Positions 7,661 to 15,161 of a DNA stretch of 64,000 bases are shown here, in pieces. Positions within the stretch are counted from its first letter, which is position 1; every line of letters begins with the position of its first letter. The translations under genes and the position numbers were made by a program. This DNA is from Rhizobium sp. (GTDB taxonomy: Bacteria > Pseudomonadota > Alphaproteobacteria > Rhizobiales > Rhizobiaceae), in the NCBI GenBank assembly GCA_002796995.1, contig PEKW01000002.1, forward strand, positions 815,990 to 879,989. The letters run 5' to 3'. Below the pieces are notes generated by a model, which was not told where the DNA came from, searched no databases, and was given only the letters and a program-made list of their open reading frames with translations.

Positions 7661-9040
7661 TCAGGCGGCAATGGGACCGCATGGCGGTATCTGAGGCCTG
7701 AGTTTGGCCAGTCTCCTCAGGTTCTGTGCCGTTGCGGCAAGCAGGAATTCGTCTCTCGCGCCACATGGTCCCCGAAGCCTAAGACGCGCCATCCGTAGAA
7801 TGCGCTTGAGATGCGCGAAGAGCATCTCGACTTTCTTTCGGCGATGCCGCGACAGTTCGTATTCTGGTGTGGCCGCAATCGCTCTGGCGACATCGCGCGC
7901 GTCCTCATTGAGATCGCGCGGCACCTTGCGCATAGGCGCGTTAGGGCAACAACGCTGCTTCAATTCACAGGCATCGCAGTCCTTTTTGCTGGCACGATAG
8001 AGCCGCGTCCCCTCGGCAGTGATCCCCGATCTGGGCGTATCGTACGTCCGATGGAATTGCTTCAACTCCTTGCCTGCCGGGCAGATGTAGCGCTCGTTCT
8101 CTGCTTCCCAGGTGAAGTCCGAACGTGAGAAGGTACCGTCCGTCCGGTTCGATTTGTCGAAGACCGGAATGTGCGGCGCAATCTTCTTCTCCTTGACCAG
8201 CCATGCCAAGTTGTCGGCTGAACCGTAAGCGCTGTCAGCAGCCAGATAATCCGGCTTCAAGCCGAAGCGGTTCTCGGTCCTTTCGAGCATTGTGCGGGAT
8301 GCTCCGACTTCTGCCTGGCGGATTGCACGTGTCGCCTCCACATCGAGAATGACGCCATGATCGGTGTCGATCAGATAATTGGTGGCGTAGGCGAAGAAGG
8401 CATGACCTTTGTGGGCACCCGTCCATTGCGCTGCTGGATCGGAAGGCGAGATGAACTTCGGCGTCACCGGCGACGCAGCACCAAAAGCAGCGTCATCCAG
8501 AACTGCAAGGTATTCCTGGACCGATCGGCTGGCATCGTCTTTGACTTGCCACTCCGCGCCGGGCACCGAACGCTGTTTGTTGGCGTCTGCGGCGATCAAG
8601 CTGGCATCCACTGCAAATCCTTCCGCGCCAACCAACCCTTGAGTGAGGCAGCGTTCCACTACCGTCTCGAACAAATGCCGCAGGATATCGCTTTGCCGGA
8701 ACCGGCCATGGCGGTTCTTCGAGAAACTGGAATGATCCGGGACCTTCCCGTCCAGACCGAGGCGGCAGAACCAGCGATAGGCGAGATTGAGATGGACCTC
8801 CTCGCACAGTCGGCGTTCCGAGCGGATACCCATGGAATAGCCGATGATCAGCATTCGCATCATAAGCTCGGGATCAATGGAGGGGCGACCAGTGGCGCTG
8901 TAGAAAGGCTTAAACTGTGCCCGGACACTGTCGAGTTGGAGATGGCGGTCAATCCCGCGCAGCATGTGGTCGGCAGGAACGTGATCATCAAGGCTGAAGT
9001 CGTAGAAGAGCTGCGCTGGAGCTGCCTGATATCCCATCAT
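7661..9040 (-). CDS. IS1182-family transposase
   Basis: A 459-residue full-length transposase. It has the IS1182/DUF772-type N-terminus (FYDFSLDDHVPADHMLRGID, then RPSIDPELMMRMLIIGY). The DDE-type core includes GFAVDASLIAADAN, DYLAADSAYGSADN and a late Glu in RRKKVEMLFAHLKR. A Cys cluster (YICPAG, CDACELKQRCCP) is typical of the family. It starts at an ATG (9038-9040) with GGAGGA seven bases upstream. No frameshift or internal stop is present, so it is probably functional. It lies within matched inverted repeats. Confidence 0.95.
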   Translation of the reverse strand: MMGYQAAPAQLFYDFSLDDHVPADHMLRGIDRHLQLDSVRAQFKPFYSATGRPSIDPELMMRMLIIGYSMGIRSERRLCEEVHLNLAYRWFCRLGLDGKVPDHSSFSKNRHGRFRQSDILRHLFETVVERCLTQGLVGAEGFAVDASLIAADANKQRSVPGAEWQVKDDASRSVQEYLAVLDDAAFGAASPVTPKFISPSDPAAQWTGAHKGHAFFAYATNYLIDTDHGVILDVEATRAIRQAEVGASRTMLERTENRFGLKPDYLAADSAYGSADNLAWLVKEKKIAPHIPVFDKSNRTDGTFSRSDFTWEAENERYICPAGKELKQFHRTYDTPRSGITAEGTRLYRASKKDCDACELKQRCCPNAPMRKVPRDLNEDARDVARAIAATPEYELSRHRRKKVEMLFAHLKRILRMARLRLRGPCGARDEFLLAATAQNLRRLAKLRPQIPPCGPIAA

Positions 9041-9148
9041 CGCTCAATCCTCCGCAAATCAATGCGACGATTGAATCACGCCTATCGTGAAAAGAAAATT
9101 CGATATTATATTCATTCAGCAAAGGCCTCGAAACAAACCGGTTTTGCC

Positions 9149-9361
9149 ATGACGCAAGAAAAAGCCACAGCCATGCGGCGCATGGTCTCGCTCATCAAGA
9201 TCGTATGGTCAGTGTCGATCATCGTCGCAGCTACTGCGGTGGGAGCTTTGATCGGCTGGGAGAACCATGGACTTGTCGGAGCGGTAGCTCTTGGATTCGT
9301 TGGCCTCGTTGTTGGCAGCTTCCTGACTTCGCCTTTGCTACTTCTGCAACTCATTACTTGA
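9149..9361 (+). CDS. Small two-helix membrane protein carried inside the IS
   Basis: A 70-residue ORF with two predicted membrane helices (about residues 13-35 and 42-68) and short Gly-x3-Gly-like spacing. It lies between the divergent transposase start and the right inverted repeat. The ATG at 9149 has no clear ribosome-binding site. I recognise no family. It could be a passenger gene moved with the element, or a chance ORF. The well-formed hydrophobic pattern, with charged residues confined to the N-terminus, favours a real membrane peptide, but weakly. Confidence 0.35.
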   Translation: MTQEKATAMRRMVSLIKIVWSVSIIVAATAVGALIGWENHGLVGAVALGFVGLVVGSFLTSPLLLLQLIT

Positions 9362-9397
9362 TATCTCGCCAACGATGAGCCACCTCACATCGCGGGT

Positions 9398-9428
9398 GTT
9401 TTTCAACGATATCGGCCGAAAGCTGACC
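9398..9428 (-). repeat. Right terminal inverted repeat of the IS
   Basis: Reverse complement of the left end. Bases 9398-9417 are an exact inverted copy of 7541-7560, and 9418-9428 an imperfect copy of 7530-7540. Confidence 0.85.
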
Positions 9429-9570
9429 CGCGCAGGACCTTAAAGCATCGAAACGTCAGCCCCACCCCCCCATTCACTGGCTGGCTTGCGCCGCCTCCTG
9501 GATCCCAGGTGTGTTTTTCGTGGCCCGGCCTGTAAACTGATCGCCATCAAGTCAGGAGGAGGTAGTGCCG

Positions 9571-9909
9571 ATGCCCCGGTTTCTTGCCGTTTACACCATG
9601 AGGCCCGAAGACCTCGCGTGGTTTCGAAGCCTGCCGAAGGCCGAGCAGGATGCCATCGATGCGCAGGGTGTACGACAATGGGCGGCGTGGGAGGAGCGCA
9701 ATGCCGCATTCATCCTCGACCGCGGTGGCATGGTGGGCAAGACGACGCGTGTGACGAAGCACGGCGTGACCGAAGCCCGCAATCCGTTCTGCGGCTATTT
9801 GGTGGTCGAAGCCGAAACCGCCGATGCCGCCGCCCGCCTGTTCCTCGACCACCCGCATCTCACCGTCTTTCCGGGTGACGGCGTGGACGTCATGCCTTTC
9901 GTTACGTGA
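9571..9909 (+). CDS. YCII/DGPF-like protein
   Basis: A protein of about 112 residues, MPRFLAVYTMRPEDLAWFRSL, with the ferredoxin-like YCII-domain layout. It has an N-terminal strand with a short Met-rich start, a central segment, and the end GYLVVEAETADAAARLFLDHPHLTVFPGDGVDVMPF, where the conserved His region of DGPF/YCII proteins sits. Function is unknown; related domains accompany small enzymes or ECF sigma factors. I chose ATG 9571 over GTG 9565 because AGGAGGAGG ends eight bases upstream of it. It lies just outside the IS right end. Confidence 0.65.
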   Translation: MPRFLAVYTMRPEDLAWFRSLPKAEQDAIDAQGVRQWAAWEERNAAFILDRGGMVGKTTRVTKHGVTEARNPFCGYLVVEAETADAAARLFLDHPHLTVFPGDGVDVMPFVT

Positions 9910-9956
9910 ATGCCGTCCATTGGTCCCATCCCGCTGCGGTCAAAGAGAGAGAGCCG

Positions 9957-10289
9957 ATGAACGTAGTTCAATCATCAGAAGCAGCCAGGATACTCTCTGT
10001 GGGGGTCTGGCTTGGTCCGGAACATCGAAACTGGGCCCTCAGCAAGGAGCAGGCCCTTATTGCGATTGATCGCTTACGTGACGCCGGCATCACAGTGCTT
10101 GGCGGAGACGTTCTCGGCGGGCCGGAGGACAACTATCGCCCCACATACGATAACTGGTATTTCGAGCCTCAAAGCTCTGGAGCTGAGAGCGATGCGGTGT
10201 CTTCCGGTGCTCTAAAGGCAAGCGCCTACCTGAGTGCCTATCCCGTTGCTGACGTCTACTTTGCGCTTGTTACGGCGGTTATGGATTGA
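9957..10289 (+). CDS. Orphan Imm40-like immunity protein (tentative)
   Basis: A 110-residue soluble protein. The central part WALSKEQALIAIDRLRDAGITVLGGDVL, followed by a Tyr and then DNWYFEP, recalls immunity proteins of the Imm40 type (a GGDV motif plus an NWY motif) found next to polymorphic toxins. The family call is from memory of motif layout and is uncertain. No toxin gene is adjacent: the neighbours are a YCII-like protein and, on the opposite strand, a MocR regulator. If correct it would be an orphan immunity gene near the accessory patch. ATG 9957 follows an AGAGAGAG purine tract. Confidence 0.45.
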   Translation: MNVVQSSEAARILSVGVWLGPEHRNWALSKEQALIAIDRLRDAGITVLGGDVLGGPEDNYRPTYDNWYFEPQSSGAESDAVSSGALKASAYLSAYPVADVYFALVTAVMD

Positions 10290-10343
10290 CCAAGAGACCG
10301 ATATACAGCAACTTCCCTTTTGCCACCTGCCCCACCCCCCCCA

Positions 10344-11747
10344 TCACCCCCGCATCGCCCTCTCGACCGCCGCAAACACCCGCGGATCGCTCGACTGCGC
10401 CACATTGAACCTGAGAAACCGCGTCGCCGTCTGCGAGACGCTGAAGACGTTGCCGGGGGCAAGAACGATCTTGTCGGCGAGCGCGCGGCGCGCCACGTCG
10501 GCGGCGTCGAGGCCGTCCGGCAGCTGGCACCAGAGGAACATGCCGCCGCGCGGTTCGAGCCAGGGTTTCAGCCCGAGCGCCCTTAGCTTCTTGTTGGTCT
10601 CGCCCGTGGCGCGCGACAGGCGGTCGCGCAAGGTCGCGATGTGCTTGCGATAGGTCCCGTCCTTCAGGATGTTCAGCACCAGTTCGGCGGAGACGGGATT
10701 GCCGCCAAAACTCGTGGCGATCTTCAGGTCGATCAGCCCCTCGATCCAGTCGGGCCGGGCGGCGATGAAGCCGCAGCGCGCCGCCGCCGAGAGCGTCTTG
10801 GAAAAACTGCCGATATGGATCACCCGGTCGAGCCCGTCGAAGGCCGAAAGCCGCGGCGCCGGCTCGGGCTCGAAATCGGCGAAGATGTCGTCCTCGATGA
10901 TGGTGAGGCCGGATTGCTCGGCGAGCTTGAGCAGCCGGTGGGCGGTCGCCGGCGAAAGCGTGGCACCTGTCGGGTTGTGCAGCGCCGAATTGGTGATGTA
11001 GAGGCGCGGCCGGTGTTCGGTGAGTGCTTCGGCAAACAGCGCGATGTCCGGGCCGGTCGCGGTATAGGGCACGCTGACGACCTTGACACGGTGGGCGCGG
11101 AGCAGCGCCAGGAAGTTGAAATAGCAGGGGTCGTCGACCAGCACGGTGTCGCCCGGCTCGATCAGGAAACGGCAGAGCAGGTCGATCGCCTGCGTGCCCG
11201 ATTCCGTCAGCATGATCTGGTCGGGCGCGGCCTGGATGCCGCGCTCGGCCATGCGCCGCGACAGAAGCTGGCGGAGCGGCGGCAGGCCGAGCGGCGTGCC
11301 GTAGTCGGCCAGCACCGCGTCGGCGGCCCGGGTCAGCTGGCGCAGCGACCGGCGCAGCTCGTCCTGCGGCATCCATGCCGCCGGCAGCCAGCCGCAGCCG
11401 GGTGTCAGCGTGTCCGCGCCGGCCTCCAGCGACTGCCGCGACACCCAGAAGGGGTCGACGGCGCGATCGAGCCTGGGGCCGATCTCGGCCAGCACCAGCG
11501 GCGGCAGGTGGCCGGCGACATAGAAGCCGGAGCCCGGCCGCGACTGGATCAGCCCCTCGGCCGCCAGCCGGTCATAGGCCTCGACCACGGTCGAGGTGGA
11601 GACCGCCATGACCTTGGCAAAGCCGCGGATCGACGGCAGCTTCGCGCCCGGCGCCAGCGTGCGCCCGCCGATCCTCTGGCGGATGGCGCCCATGACGCGG
11701 CTAACCCGCGTGCCGTCCTCGCCGTCGCTTGTGACTTTGTTCAGCAT
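10344..11747 (-). CDS. MocR-type regulator (GntR HTH fused to PLP aminotransferase domain)
   Basis: A 467-residue chimera. The N-terminal GntR winged helix (about residues 10-80) contains LPSIRGFAKVMAVSTSTVVEAYDRLAAEGL. The C-terminal fold-type I aminotransferase domain (about 110-467) has the PLP lysine in HIGSFSKTLSAAARCGF and the conserved ITNSALHNPTG and IIEDDIFADF. MocR proteins sense amino acids or vitamin B6 through bound PLP. It is divergent from an EamA exporter 111 bases away, with a perfect palindrome between them, so it probably controls that exporter and itself. ATG at 11747 was chosen because the upstream extension runs into the palindrome. Confidence 0.88.
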   Translation of the reverse strand: MLNKVTSDGEDGTRVSRVMGAIRQRIGGRTLAPGAKLPSIRGFAKVMAVSTSTVVEAYDRLAAEGLIQSRPGSGFYVAGHLPPLVLAEIGPRLDRAVDPFWVSRQSLEAGADTLTPGCGWLPAAWMPQDELRRSLRQLTRAADAVLADYGTPLGLPPLRQLLSRRMAERGIQAAPDQIMLTESGTQAIDLLCRFLIEPGDTVLVDDPCYFNFLALLRAHRVKVVSVPYTATGPDIALFAEALTEHRPRLYITNSALHNPTGATLSPATAHRLLKLAEQSGLTIIEDDIFADFEPEPAPRLSAFDGLDRVIHIGSFSKTLSAAARCGFIAARPDWIEGLIDLKIATSFGGNPVSAELVLNILKDGTYRKHIATLRDRLSRATGETNKKLRALGLKPWLEPRGGMFLWCQLPDGLDAADVARRALADKIVLAPGNVFSVSQTATRFLRFNVAQSSDPRVFAAVERAMRG

Positions 11748-11766
11748 GTGTACTGCTCTCGTGACC

Positions 11767-11790
11767 ATTACAGTTCGGCAAAACTGTAAT
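11767..11790. promoter_or_regulatory. Probable MocR operator between divergent genes
   Basis: Perfect 9-base arms ATTACAGTT (11767-11775) and AACTGTAAT (11782-11790) with six bases between. It lies 20 bases upstream of the MocR start and 68 upstream of the EamA start, where a shared operator is expected. Confidence 0.6.
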
Positions 11791-11858
11791 GCACTGTCTC
11801 TCAAGAATCCATCCGTGATCGCCTATCCTCGGAGCCAATCGACGAGGATGGATTTTTG

Positions 11859-12722
11859 ATGGACAAGACGACGAGCGGCTGGATCAACGGTTTTCTGGGT
11901 GTGCTGATCTTCAGCGGCTCGCTCCCCGCCACGCGGGTGGCGGTGGCCGATTTCGACCCGGTGTTCCTGACCGTGGCGCGGGCCGCCATCGCCGGCGCGC
12001 TGGCGCTCGGTCTGCTGCTGCTGTTCCGGCAGAAATGGCCGAAGCCGGGCGAGATGGTGTCCCTGGTGGTCGTCGCGCTGGGCGTCGTCGTCGGCTTTCC
12101 GCTCTTGACCGCGCTGGCGCTCAAGCACGTCACTTCGGCGCATTCGATCGTCTTCGTCGGACTGCTGCCACTCGCCACCGCCAGCTTCGCCGTGCTGCGC
12201 GGCGGCGAGCGGCCGAGACCGGCCTTCTGGCTGTTTTCCGGCCTCGGCAGCCTGCTGGTCGCCGGCTTCGCCCTGCTGCAGGGCGTGACGGCCGCCCCGG
12301 TCGGCGATCTGCTGATGCTCGGCGCCATCATCGTCTGCGGGCTGGGTTATGCCGAGGGGGCAAAACTGTCGCGCACGCTCGGCGGCTGGCAGGTGATCTC
12401 CTGGGCGCTGGTGCTCTCGCTGCCGGTCATGGTGGTGCTGGCGCTCGCCACCATGCCGCCGTCCTTTGCGGGAACCGGCCAGCCGGCCTGGCTCGGCCTT
12501 GCCTATGTCTCTGTCTTCAGCATGCTGATCGGCTTCGTCTTCTGGTATCGCGGGCTGGCCCAGGGCGGCATCGCCGCCGTCGGCCAGCTGCAACTGCTAC
12601 AGCCTTTCTTCGGCCTCGTCCTGGCGGCCGGCCTGCTCGGCGAGGCGGTGAGCGGATCCATGATCGCCGTCACCGCCGCCGTGGTGGCCTGCGTCGCCGG
12701 CGCCAAACGCTTCGCCCGTTAG
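11859..12722 (+). CDS. EamA/DMT-family metabolite exporter
   Basis: A 287-residue protein with about ten transmembrane helices in two EamA repeats: the first from GWINGFLGVLIFSGSLPATRVA, the second from VGDLLMLGAIIVCGLGYAEGAKLSR, with the typical end GLVLAAGLLGEAVSGSMIAVTAAVVACVAG. DMT exporters of this type expel amino acids, their analogues or drugs. Pairing with a divergent MocR regulator suggests a substrate linked to an amino acid or PLP. ATG 11859 follows GAGGA with a somewhat long spacer; a TTG three bases earlier is less likely. Confidence 0.88.
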   Translation: MDKTTSGWINGFLGVLIFSGSLPATRVAVADFDPVFLTVARAAIAGALALGLLLLFRQKWPKPGEMVSLVVVALGVVVGFPLLTALALKHVTSAHSIVFVGLLPLATASFAVLRGGERPRPAFWLFSGLGSLLVAGFALLQGVTAAPVGDLLMLGAIIVCGLGYAEGAKLSRTLGGWQVISWALVLSLPVMVVLALATMPPSFAGTGQPAWLGLAYVSVFSMLIGFVFWYRGLAQGGIAAVGQLQLLQPFFGLVLAAGLLGEAVSGSMIAVTAAVVACVAGAKRFAR

Positions 12723-12768
12723 GGTCTTTTTGCGGCGCGCGGTGCGGCCGCGGGAAAAGCCATATGTA

Positions 12769-12786
12769 CCCCCGGCGAACCGGGGG
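12769..12786. terminator. Hairpin between convergent EamA and ribB genes
   Basis: Seven-base arms CCCCCGG and CCGGGGG around a CGAA loop, 47 bases after the EamA stop and 29 bases beyond the ribB stop on the other strand. The T-tract is poor, so it is at best a weak bidirectional terminator. Confidence 0.45.
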
Positions 12787-12814
12787 CATCTTCAATGGCC
12801 GAAGTCATTTGGGA

Positions 12815-13915
12815 TCAGACGATCTCCGTCCCGCTGATGCGGATGCCAAAGCCTTCGAGGCCGACATAGTGGCGTTCGCGCGAGGCCAGCAACCGGATCG
12901 AGCTGACGCCGAGGTCTTTGAGGATCTGCGCGCCAAGGCCGATTTCCAGCCATTCGCTGTCGCGGGCCTGCGCCTGTTCATGGGCTTCGCGCTCGTGCAG
13001 GCCGGTGCGGGCCGTGGTCGAGACGCCGACGCCGACCGAGCCTTCGCGCAGGTAGACGACGACGCCGCGGCCCTTGGCGGCGATCTTCTTCATGATCTCG
13101 TCGATCTGGCGGTCCTTGCCGAACACGTCCGTGCCGACATGCTCGAGATGCAGGCGCACCGGAATGTCGACACCGTCGCGGATATCGCCGAAGACGACGG
13201 CGAGATGCTGCATCGGGTCCCAGGGCAGGGAATAGGCATGCGCCTTGGCCGGGCCATAGGGCGTCTCGATGCTGAAGCTCGAGGCGAGCTGGATCAAGGT
13301 CTCCTTGCGCTGGCGATAGGCGATGAGATCGGCGACCGAAACGCGCTTCAGCCCGTGTTCCTCGGCGAAGGCAAAAACCTCCGGCCCGTGCTTGACCGTG
13401 CCGTTGTCGTTGACCAGCTCGCCGATCACGCCGACCGGCGGAAGCCCTGCAAGCTTGCAGAGATCGACGGCGGCTTCGGTGTGGCCCGAACGCATGAGAA
13501 CGCCGCCTTCGCGGGCGACCAGCGGGAAGATGTGGCCGGGACGGACGAAATCGGCCGGACCGACATTCGGGTTGGCGAGGTTGCGCACGGTGAGCGTGCG
13601 GTCCTCGGCGGAAATCCCGGTCGTCGTGCCGTGCTTGAAGTCGACGGTCACGGTGAAGGCCGTGGTGTGGGCGCTGTCGTTTTCCGCGACCATGGCGTTG
13701 AGGTTCAGGCGCTTGGCCTCCTCCTTCGGCATGGGGGCGCAGACGATGCCCGAGGTGTGGCGCACGATGAAGGCCATCTTCTCGGCGGTGCAATGCACGG
13801 CGGCGACGATCAGGTCGCCCTCGTTCTCGCGGTCGTCGTCATCGGTGACGACGACGATTTCGCCGGCCTCGAAGGCGCGGATGGCGTCGACGACGCGGCT
13901 CTGGTCATAGCTCAT
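12815..13915 (-). CDS. ribB: 3,4-dihydroxy-2-butanone 4-phosphate synthase with degenerate GTP cyclohydrolase II domain
   Basis: A 366-residue RibBA-shaped protein of riboflavin synthesis. The N-terminal DHBP synthase domain (about 1-205) has all signatures: DDDDRENEGDLIVAA, RHTSGIVCAP, RPGHIFPL and RSGHTEAAVDL. The C-terminal RibA-like domain (about 210-366) keeps the fold (YVGLEGFGIRI) but has lost the zinc cysteines: where active enzymes have ECLTGD and RCDCG, this has EHVGTD and RQID. Only the ribulose-5-phosphate to DHBP step is expected. It sits 12 bases after aroC on the same strand. No FMN riboswitch is visible. Confidence 0.92.
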   Translation of the reverse strand: MSYDQSRVVDAIRAFEAGEIVVVTDDDDRENEGDLIVAAVHCTAEKMAFIVRHTSGIVCAPMPKEEAKRLNLNAMVAENDSAHTTAFTVTVDFKHGTTTGISAEDRTLTVRNLANPNVGPADFVRPGHIFPLVAREGGVLMRSGHTEAAVDLCKLAGLPPVGVIGELVNDNGTVKHGPEVFAFAEEHGLKRVSVADLIAYRQRKETLIQLASSFSIETPYGPAKAHAYSLPWDPMQHLAVVFGDIRDGVDIPVRLHLEHVGTDVFGKDRQIDEIMKKIAAKGRGVVVYLREGSVGVGVSTTARTGLHEREAHEQAQARDSEWLEIGLGAQILKDLGVSSIRLLASRERHYVGLEGFGIRISGTEIV

Positions 13916-13927
13916 GGAAAGTCCTCG

Positions 13928-15022
13928 TCACTTCAGTCGGCCGGTCTGGCCGCGGTCTCGCAAATAATGATCGGCAATGGCGCAGGCGAGCATCGCCTCG
14001 CCGACAGGAACCGCCCGGATTCCGACGCAAGGGTCGTGGCGGCCCTTGGTGCGCACATCCACCTCGTTCATGTCGGCATCGATCGAGCGCCGCTCGGTGA
14101 GGATCGACGAGGTCGGCTTGATGGCAAAGCGCGCGACGATCGGCTCGCCGGTCGAAATCCCGCCGAGAATGCCGCCGGCATGGTTGGAAAGAAACACCGG
14201 CTTGCCGTCGGCCCCGATGCGCATCTCGTCGGCGTTTTCCTCGCCGGTGATCTCGGCCGCGCCGAAGCCGTTGCCGATCTCGACGCCCTTGACCGCATTG
14301 ATCGACATCAGCAGGCTGGCAATGTCCTGGTCGAGCTTGCCGTAGACCGGTGCGCCGATGCCGGCGGGCACGCCCTCGGCGACCACTTCGATCACTGCGC
14401 CGACCGAGGAGCCGGCCTTGCGGATCTCGTCGAGATAGGCCTCCCAGACGGGCACGATTTCCGGATCGGGGGCGAAAAACGGGTTTTCGCTCACCTGGGC
14501 CCAGTCCCAGTTGGTCCGGTTGATCTTGTGTTTGCCGATCTGCACCAGCGCGCCGCGAATGGTGACGCCGGGCACGACGAGGCGGGCAAGCGCGCCTGCG
14601 GCGACGCGGGCCGCCGTTTCGCGCGCCGAGGAGCGGCCGCCGCCGCGATAGTCGCGAATGCCGTATTTGACGTCATAGGTGTAGTCGGCATGGCCCGGTC
14701 TATAGCGCTTGGCGATGTCGCCATAGTCCTTGGAGCGCTGGTCGGTGTTCTCGATCATCAGCGAGATCGGCGTGCCGGTCGAAATCATCGATCCGTCGTC
14801 CTGCGGCATGACGCCGGAGAGCACCTTGACGAGGTCCTCCTCGCGGCGCTGCGTCACGAAGCGCGACTGGCCGGGCTTGCGCTTGTCGAGGAAGGACTGC
14901 AGGTCGTCCAGGGTGAAACGGATGCCCGGAGGGCAGCCGTCGACCACCGCGCCGAGCGCCGGCCCGTGGCTTTCGCCCCAGGTGGTGACGCGGAACAGGT
15001 GACCGAAGGTATTGTGCGACAT
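13928..15022 (-). CDS. aroC: Chorismate synthase
   Basis: A 364-residue AroC, the last enzyme of the shikimate pathway, converting EPSP to chorismate with reduced FMN. Signatures are [22 protein letters not shown] at the N-terminus, [30 protein letters not shown] in the middle, and [19 protein letters not shown] near the C-terminus. Length is normal. It is upstream of ribB on the same strand with a 12-base gap, forming a two-gene unit that pairs an FMN-dependent enzyme with riboflavin synthesis. Confidence 0.97.
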   Translation of the reverse strand: MSHNTFGHLFRVTTWGESHGPALGAVVDGCPPGIRFTLDDLQSFLDKRKPGQSRFVTQRREEDLVKVLSGVMPQDDGSMISTGTPISLMIENTDQRSKDYGDIAKRYRPGHADYTYDVKYGIRDYRGGGRSSARETAARVAAGALARLVVPGVTIRGALVQIGKHKINRTNWDWAQVSENPFFAPDPEIVPVWEAYLDEIRKAGSSVGAVIEVVAEGVPAGIGAPVYGKLDQDIASLLMSINAVKGVEIGNGFGAAEITGEENADEMRIGADGKPVFLSNHAGGILGGISTGEPIVARFAIKPTSSILTERRSIDADMNEVDVRTKGRHDPCVGIRAVPVGEAMLACAIADHYLRDRGQTGRLK

Positions 15023-15161
15023 GGCTAAGCACCGGAACGTTCGGGCGGCACTGGGGTCTCACCATGCCGCCGCGGCTTTTGTTGGGGCTCACTCATAGTG
15101 GAAAAGCCCCAAGCGCGACAAGCCTTTCTTGGAAACGCTGCGTTCGGGATCTGACGTCGCT

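Larger units (their letters stand above)
7530..9428 (-). mobile_element. Complete insertion sequence, IS1182-type
   Basis: An element of about 1.9 kb bounded by inverted repeats: 7530-7560 on the left and 9398-9428 on the right. The inner 20 bases of each end match exactly and the outer 11 have three mismatches. It carries one intact transposase on the minus strand and, between the transposase start and the right end, a 70-residue plus-strand ORF. I see no target-site duplication (flanks CGAT and CGCG), so the insertion may be old or one flank may have been deleted. It sits directly behind the HNH-like gene, within a lower-GC patch. Confidence 0.85.

Noticed and set aside
9460-10350. C7-C8 homopolymer tracts at about 9465 and 10331, both in a CCCCA-C(n)-AT context, as phase-variation tracts
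   Set aside because: Neither lies within a gene or a promoter spacer: the second is just beyond the MocR stop codon. They are probably chance or repeat remnants.
13916-13927. Possible FMN riboswitch before ribB
   Set aside because: The gap to aroC is only 12 bases and no RFN-element sequence is seen before aroC either.
12035-15028. A 997-codon open frame on the plus strand, with similar giant frames at 15282-17468, 46969-48795 and 49664-52009
   Set aside because: They lie antisense to aroC, ribB, the GGDEF-EAL genes, the M16 peptidase and thrC. Their Arg/Asp/His/Gly-rich translations are shadows of high-GC codon bias, without motifs or starts.
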